From positions 1 to 64,000 of the forward strand of contig NZ_JADNQZ010000050.1 in the NCBI RefSeq assembly GCF_015709515.1: DNA of 64,000 nucleotides, written 5' to 3'. This DNA comes from Methylocystis sp. H62. Its GTDB lineage: Bacteria > Pseudomonadota > Alphaproteobacteria > Rhizobiales > Beijerinckiaceae. A model generated the notes under the pieces. It was not told the DNA's origin and did no database searches. It was given only the letters and a program-made list of their open reading frames with translations. Position 1 is the first letter of the stretch; every line of letters begins with the position of its first letter. Below, in pieces: positions 58,605 to 64,000 of the stretch. Both the position numbers and the translations under genes were made by a program.

Positions 58605-58764
58605 GAGCGTCGTTAATCCGTTTAGGGAAGGCAATCGGGCGCCGGCGCGCCGCTGGCGCGTTGTTTAGCATTGCGCCGTGGTCCCGTCGATCACATGCGA
58701 GGCGTTCGCGAAATCCGCGAAACGCGGCGGCCGGGCGCCGCGCCGTCCGAGTATGGATTTGCGG

Positions 58765-59295
58765 CTATCGGCTAATCGGCGACAGGATCACCTCGATGAT
58801 GATGACGAACAGCGCCGCGGCGAAGAAGGCCGGCGCCGGGCGCAGCGACACGTGCCGGAACACGAAGGCGTACATGAACACCATCCAAATCAGAATGGGA
58901 AAGAGCAGAAAGCGCAACAGCTTTTCGGTCGGCAAGGGCGGCGGCAGGGCGATGCCGAAGAGGAGGTGCAGGATAGTATAGACGAGCGCCGCGAGCCCGC
59001 TCATGATGGCGAGCGCCGTGGCGGTGCGCTGAAACTTTGCGTCCTCTTTCAGAACGCGCAGCAGGCCGTAGGTTCCGCCGTAGAGAAGGACGACGCTCAG
59101 CACGCCGTAGATCAGGCTCCCGAGCAGCGAGTGGTTGAACGACTGCGCGATCGCCTGGAGCACGCCATAGGCGCCGAAAGCGCCCCACATCAATTCGCGC
59201 GAATCCGGCAGCGAGAGCTGCGACGCTTCGAGATTGATCATCTTGAGCACGGTCTGCGGCGTCTGCTGATTGAGAAGCGGAATATTGATCGGCAT
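58765..59295 (-). CDS. Hypothetical polytopic membrane protein
   Basis: 176 residues from ATG 59295 (MPINIPLLNQQTPQTVLKMI). After a helical N-terminal region (NLEASQLSLPDSRELMWGAF) there are four or five spans: SLIYGVLSVVLLYGGTYGLL, ALAIMSGLAALVYTILHLLF, LRFLLFPILIWMVFMYAFVF and FFAAALFVIIIEVILSPI. The arrangement resembles Yip1-like or small DUF families, but I recognise none definitely. It is a stand-alone gene, with 160 bp to the PfkB start and about 190 bp to the glycosyltransferase stop. Confidence 0.75.
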   Translation of the reverse strand: MPINIPLLNQQTPQTVLKMINLEASQLSLPDSRELMWGAFGAYGVLQAIAQSFNHSLLGSLIYGVLSVVLLYGGTYGLLRVLKEDAKFQRTATALAIMSGLAALVYTILHLLFGIALPPPLPTEKLLRFLLFPILIWMVFMYAFVFRHVSLRPAPAFFAAALFVIIIEVILSPISR

Positions 59296-59482
59296 GGAGA
59301 GCGTTTCCGTGTTTGGCGAGGGAGAAGGCGAAGGCCTTACCCGCATTTGGAAGCGAAAAGCCGTGTGGCCCAGCGCGCCGCAAGAGCGCTGGCCGGGCTG
59401 CACGGCCAATTGGCGCCTCTCTAACACGCTTTGAGGGAGCGCGGAAATCCGGCGTTCTCATGGTGCAACGCAAACCAGCAGG

Positions 59483-60910
59483 CTAGGGCAGGCGCCGGCT
59501 CCAGTCCTCACGCGCGACCACCTCGACGATGCGCCGCGCGGCGTCGCGCCAGGCGACGCGCAAGACCTGGTCCTGGTCGGCGAAACGGCGGCCGTCGAGA
59601 AAGTCGGCGATCGTCTCCGCCAGCGCCTTGGCGTCATTGACGCGGAAATAGATCGCGCCGGCCCTTCCGACCTCGCGAAAGACCGGGATGTCGCTGCAGA
59701 TGACAGGGCGGCCGCGGCGCGCCGCCTCGACGATTGGCAGGCCGAACCCTTCGGCATAGGAGGGGAAGATCAGCGCCGCCGCATGGTCGTAGAGAAACGA
59801 AAGCTCGTCGTCGTCCGCATCGTCGAACCAGAACAGTCGACGGCCGAATTCCTGATGTCCGAGAATTTCGCTTGCCACCGCTTCTTCAAACCAGCCGCGC
59901 CGGCCGACGAAGACGATCCGAACGTCGCGGCCTCTCGCCCAGAGGTCTTCACAGGCGCGAAGGGCGACGCGCTGACCTTTGCGCGGTTCGATCGTGCCGA
60001 CGGCGAGAAAGACCGGCGCATCGCCGGCGACAGCCGCTTTGATTTTGTCGCGCGGCGCGGCGTCTGCGCGCAGCGCAAGATCGGAGCCGCAGTGAAACCA
60101 GCCGATCTTGAGGCCGGGACGATGCGGCAGCCCTTGCGCAGCGACATAGTCGGCGAGTTCGTCGGCGACGGTTCGCGAAATCGCCAGGAAACTGTCGCTC
60201 TCAAGGAGCGCCTTGCGCAGCCAGGCGCGATAGCGCGGCACCGTCACTTCATGGCAGGCGTGCGGATAAAGCTCCGGAATGAGATCGAAGATGCAGGTGA
60301 CGACCTCGCCGCCCGCGTCCCGAATCTTCGCAAAAATCGGCGCGAGTTCGTCGAAGGCGTTCCAGCTGTCAGAAAGCATCAGAAAGCGGTCGCCGCCGGC
60401 GATCGCGATCTCGGAGTCGGGCGCAGCGTCGCCGCCGACAAGTTCGGCGACGAAGCCGTTGGCGGTCAGCAGCCGGCCGCCCTCGCAGCGAACCGCCACC
60501 GCCGGCATATCGAAGCTTTCGCCGCTATAGAGGCCGCGCGTCACTTCCTTGACGACACGCTGAATGCCGGTGCCGGCGTCGCGCTTGATCGTTCCCGTCA
60601 CATCGACCAGCAGCCTTCCCGCCGGCAGCGGCGCGCCTCGAGCGGCCGGCGCGACTTCACCGGACGCCGACGGCGTCGTCGCGTCGGGCGGCGGCGGACG
60701 AAAACGCGCGACGATAGCGTTGGCGGCGCCGGAGACGTACGCCTCAATTGGTCGGAGAAAGCGATAGACGTGGCCGGAGACCGAATAGATCAGCCGATAG
60801 CGCTCGTGGGTCAGATGCAGAAGTTCGGCGCGCAGATAATCGAGCTGAAATTCGAGCAGGCGGAGGCGTTCGCGGTCCTGCTCGGGTTCTCGGTTTTGCC
60901 GCTCGCTCAT
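59483..60910 (-). CDS. Glycosyltransferase family 4, operon with gmd-rmd
   Basis: 475 residues. The N-terminal about 60 residues are a charged coiled-coil-like helix (REPEQDRERLRLLEFQLDYL, RAELLHLTHERYRLIYSVSG). A GT-B enzyme follows: VDVTGTIKRDAGTGIQRVVK near the start, VVTCIFDLIPELYPHACHEV, PVFLAVGTIEPRKGQRVALR and the donor motif FPSYAEGFGLPIVEAARRGR. The TGIQR...E pattern is typical of rhamnosyl/mannosyl-type enzymes acting on envelope glycans. It begins 10 bp after rmd, so it probably uses GDP-rhamnose or a related GDP-sugar made by the two upstream enzymes. Confidence 0.9.
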   Translation of the reverse strand: MSERQNREPEQDRERLRLLEFQLDYLRAELLHLTHERYRLIYSVSGHVYRFLRPIEAYVSGAANAIVARFRPPPPDATTPSASGEVAPAARGAPLPAGRLLVDVTGTIKRDAGTGIQRVVKEVTRGLYSGESFDMPAVAVRCEGGRLLTANGFVAELVGGDAAPDSEIAIAGGDRFLMLSDSWNAFDELAPIFAKIRDAGGEVVTCIFDLIPELYPHACHEVTVPRYRAWLRKALLESDSFLAISRTVADELADYVAAQGLPHRPGLKIGWFHCGSDLALRADAAPRDKIKAAVAGDAPVFLAVGTIEPRKGQRVALRACEDLWARGRDVRIVFVGRRGWFEEAVASEILGHQEFGRRLFWFDDADDDELSFLYDHAAALIFPSYAEGFGLPIVEAARRGRPVICSDIPVFREVGRAGAIYFRVNDAKALAETIADFLDGRRFADQDQVLRVAWRDAARRIVEVVAREDWSRRLP

Positions 60911-60920
60911 GACCGCTTGC

Positions 60921-61910
60921 TCATGACGGGGCCGTTGTGGCCTGCGCTTGGGCGGCGCGGGCGTCGTCGAGGAGCGCCTGCAGCATGTCGTCGATGTCGT
61001 GGCGGGGACGCCAGCCGGTCGCTTTTTTCAGTCTCGTCGCGTCGCAAGCGACGCTGGCGATGTCGCTTTCCGGGCGCAGCAGCGCCGGATCGACCTCGAT
61101 TTCAAATTGCGCCCTTGCCTGACCGCGCAGCCGCTCGAGCAGCGCCTCCATGCGGTGCGCCCTGCCCGAAGCGATGTTGAAGATCGACACGGAGGCGGGC
61201 AGATCCCGCGCACTTGCGATCAGCCGCATATAAGCGTCGATGACGTCGCGCACGTCGAGGAAATCGCGGGCCTTGGAGAGATCGCCGACCATGAGGCGGG
61301 GCTCGGCGCGGCCGGTCTCGATCGCGGCGATCTGCGCGGCGAAGGAGGCGAGAGCGAAGTTGCGATTGCGCTGGCCGGGTCCGGAATGATTGACCGGGCG
61401 CGCCACGATGAGCCGCCCCTTGGGCGCCAGGAGATCGGAAAGCGCGCTCTCGGCGGCGACCTTCGAGCGGCTGTAGACGTCCACCGGCCGCAACGGGGCG
61501 TCCTCGTTCAAGACCCCGTCCCGAAAGCTCGCGCCATAGGCGGCCGCCGTCGAGGCGAAGAGAAACGCCGCGGATGGGCAGTGCCGGGCGACCGCCGCCC
61601 CGAGCGCGAAGGAGCCATGAAAATTCACCCGCCAGGTCATTTCGGCGGCGTGCAGCGCCTGCGCGATCGACGATTGACCCGCAAGATGCACGACGAGGTC
61701 GGGACGCATGCGCGCAATCAGCGCGTCGATCGCGGCTTCATCGACAAGATCTGCGATGGCTGCGGCGAACGCCTTATGGCCGCCATGTTCGCCGGGACGC
61801 AGCAGCAGCGACCGCGTCGCCTGCGGATAGGCCGCGGCCAAAGCGGCGCAGAGGTGGCCGCCGACAAATCCGGCGCCGCCCGTCACCAAGATGCGCTCGA
61901 AGGCGGCCAT
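60921..61910 (-). CDS. rmd: GDP-6-deoxy-D-mannose reductase
   Basis: 329 residues, SDR extended type. The Rossmann motif is RILVTGGAGFVGGHLCAALA, followed by RPDLVVHLAGQSSIAQALHA, the catalytic Ser/Thr near FASTAAAYGASFRD and the Tyr-x3-Lys in VYSRSKVAAESAL, and RPVNHSGPGQRNRNFALASF, which is characteristic of Rmd. It reduces the 4-keto sugar from Gmd to GDP-D-rhamnose, used in surface polysaccharides. Genes gmd, rmd and the glycosyltransferase are ordered on the minus strand with 10-20 bp gaps. Confidence 0.9.
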   Translation of the reverse strand: MAAFERILVTGGAGFVGGHLCAALAAAYPQATRSLLLRPGEHGGHKAFAAAIADLVDEAAIDALIARMRPDLVVHLAGQSSIAQALHAAEMTWRVNFHGSFALGAAVARHCPSAAFLFASTAAAYGASFRDGVLNEDAPLRPVDVYSRSKVAAESALSDLLAPKGRLIVARPVNHSGPGQRNRNFALASFAAQIAAIETGRAEPRLMVGDLSKARDFLDVRDVIDAYMRLIASARDLPASVSIFNIASGRAHRMEALLERLRGQARAQFEIEVDPALLRPESDIASVACDATRLKKATGWRPRHDIDDMLQALLDDARAAQAQATTAPS

Positions 61911-61929
61911 CGCGGGCGCCCTTTTCAGG

Positions 61930-62925
<996 letters not shown>

Positions 62926-63125
62926 TCAAAATGGCCGGCGGCCGTTGCGAAGGCGAACTCCGCGGCGGCGGCCTCGGGCGTTCTCGCCTCAGCCGCGAGC
63001 GGGCGCAAAGGGCGCGCGCGACGGAATTACAGAAACAGGGCGCCTGAAGCAAGAGCGTGGGCGGGAACAGGCCGGACGGCGGCGCGCGCCGCCGTCGGCA
63101 GTGTCGAGAATTGGCGTTGGAACGC

Positions 63126-63470
63126 TTACGCCGGTTTGTCGGGCGGCGGCAGTTTGCCTTCCGGCGTCGCCTTGTCGATCACTTCCGGCAAATACTGAGC
63201 GAGAAGCGCTTTCGCCTTGTCGATGTCGACGCCGGCGCTCTTGGCGATTTCCATCAGCTTATCGGCGTTGACCACCTTGCCGATGTCCATTTCGCTGATC
63301 TTTTCATTGGGACCGAGGCCGACCCAGGAGTGGATCTGCTTCCCCAGTCCGGAGTTCTCGAAATTCTTGACGACGCCGTCGAGGCCGCCCTGCTTCTCCA
63401 CATAATCCTTAATAAGGTTGAGGGCTTCGGCGCCGATCACGCCGCCCGCGATGGCTTTAAGCCAACTCAT
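63126..63470 (-). CDS. YidB family (DUF937) protein
   Basis: 114 residues from ATG 63470, preceded by GGGAG at seven bases. The family pattern is clear: NFENSGLGKQIHSWVGLGPN, EKISEMDIGKVVNADKLMEI, GVDIDKAKALLAQYLPEVID and KATPEGKLPPPDKPA. YidB proteins are small helical proteins of undefined function in many proteobacteria, sometimes called heme-uptake or envelope-associated without firm evidence. The gene is monocistronic, flanked by the GDP-rhamnose operon (212 bp away) and by the minisatellite on the other side. Confidence 0.92.
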   Translation of the reverse strand: MSWLKAIAGGVIGAEALNLIKDYVEKQGGLDGVVKNFENSGLGKQIHSWVGLGPNEKISEMDIGKVVNADKLMEIAKSAGVDIDKAKALLAQYLPEVIDKATPEGKLPPPDKPA

Positions 63471-63548
63471 GGTCATCTCCCTTTTTAAAAAAGCGCGCGC
63501 TTCGCGCCGCGTTAGCTGAGATAAGGCGGGGCATAGGCTTTACAATGG

Positions 63549-63620
63549 CAAGGGATTGGGCAGGCGATCGGGCAGGCGATCGGGCAGGCGATCGGGCAAG
63601 GGATCAGGCAGGGGATCGCC
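63549..63620. repeat. 12-bp minisatellite, six units
   Basis: Six contiguous 12-bp units: CAAGGGATTGGG, three perfect copies of CAGGCGATCGGG (63561-63596), then CAAGGGATCAGG and CAGGGGATCGCC. The array lies between the YidB-like gene and the LOG gene. A frame through it reads Gly-Arg-Arg-Ser repeats, but no ribosome site or gene is evident. It is a candidate for length variation among strains. Confidence 0.9.
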
Positions 63621-63637
63621 GGCACAGCCTAAGGCCT

Positions 63638-64000
63638 TCATTCAAATAGGAGATCCGCCTTGCGTTCGCCCCAGCGCCGGATTTCTTCCCAAATGTCAGG
63701 GGCGGTTTCGGCGTAGCGGAAAATATCGCGGTCCCTTGGAGCGATGACGCCCTCATCGACCAGAAAGTCGACGTCAAAGGCGCGTCGCCAATAGCTTTCG
63801 CCGACGAGAATGATCGGGATCGGCTTGACCTTGCCGGTCTGCACCAGCGTGAGCGTCTCGAACAATTCGTCGAACGTGCCAAAGCCCCCCGGAAAGGCGA
63901 CCAGCGCCCGCGCCCGCAGCATGAAATGCATTTTGCGCAGCGCGAAGTAGCGGAAGCGCAGGCAAAGCGAGGGCGTGACATAGCTGTTGGGCAGCTGCTC
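63638..64000 (-). CDS. LOG family protein (cytokinin-activating enzyme-like), C-terminal part
   Basis: The frame is open to the right-hand edge of the window, so the start is missing; about 120 residues are visible. They include YVTPSLCLRFRYFALRKMHF, the diagnostic PGGFGTFDELFETLTLVQTG (P-G-G-x-G-T-x-x-E phosphoribohydrolase motif) and PIPIILVGESYWRRAFDVDF. LOG proteins, formerly annotated as lysine decarboxylases, release nucleobases from nucleoside monophosphates. Bacterial roles beyond cytokinin-like release are poorly known. It stands alone on the minus strand in the visible part. Confidence 0.92.
   Translation of the reverse strand, partial: EQLPNSYVTPSLCLRFRYFALRKMHFMLRARALVAFPGGFGTFDELFETLTLVQTGKVKPIPIILVGESYWRRAFDVDFLVDEGVIAPRDRDIFRYAETAPDIWEEIRRWGERKADLLFE

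Noticed and set aside
63549-63620. CRISPR-like array
   Set aside because: Units are 12 bp and contiguous with no spacers; there are no cas genes.

Overview
The window is GC-rich, gene-dense chromosomal DNA from an alphaproteobacterium of the Rhizobiales/Hyphomicrobiales type. It is most likely a serine-cycle methylotroph close to Methylocystis, Methylosinus or Methylobacterium. The taxonomic call is inference. It rests on a malyl-CoA lyase of the serine-cycle type, the alphaproteobacterial gene pairs fpg-ubiE-ubiB and metX-metW, and palindromic intergenic repeats of a style common in Rhizobiales. I recognised no rRNA, tRNA or CRISPR array.

Layout. 1-1045 is the 3' end of a TonB-dependent receptor. 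About 1.3-5.1 kb is a small mobile or accessory island: AlpA-type regulator, P4-type tyrosine integrase, a PIN-like protein with a tiny overlapping partner, and a higBA toxin-antitoxin pair. 5.3-12.3 kb holds an SbmA/BacA-like membrane protein, a VIT-type metal transporter, a secreted cupin, a methyltransferase, a long L,D-transpeptidase and an esterase. 12.5-17.3 kb is a signalling cassette: FHA-transmembrane-trypsin-like protease, PP2C phosphatase and transmembrane Ser/Thr kinase with Sel1 repeats, facing a convergent secreted His/Gly-rich protein. leuA (17.7-19.3 kb) has a Leu-codon leader. Then come ppa, small secreted proteins, an M15 peptidase, a Crp/Fnr regulator and metX-metW.

27-34 kb has glycosyltransferase, orphan antitoxin, K+ efflux, anion permease, S24 regulator and di-haem peroxidase genes. 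34.5-39.3 kb is a complete gcvT-gcvH-gcvPA-gcvPB operon behind a tandem glycine riboswitch. Glycine cleavage and malyl-CoA lyase (39.9-40.9 kb) both fit C1/C2 metabolism. 41-49 kb carries mntH, an oxalate-decarboxylase-like bicupin, a phosphatase-Nudix fusion, pdxH, small envelope proteins and an FAD-linked dehydrogenase. 49-57 kb has an RNA methyltransferase, tlyA, an ABC-2 exporter, mutM, ubiE, ubiB and a frameshifted SDR gene. 57-64 kb has an FKBP isomerase, a PfkB kinase, a GDP-rhamnose/glycan operon (gmd-rmd-glycosyltransferase), a YidB-like protein and a partial LOG-family gene.

The most interesting items are: the transmembrane kinase/phosphatase/FHA-protease cassette; the tandem glycine riboswitch; a family of dispersed palindromic elements, one of which forms the 3' end of an orphan parD-like gene and another of which overlaps the 5' part of a peptidase gene; the G-run frameshift in the SDR gene; and the PIN-like gene beside the integrase.
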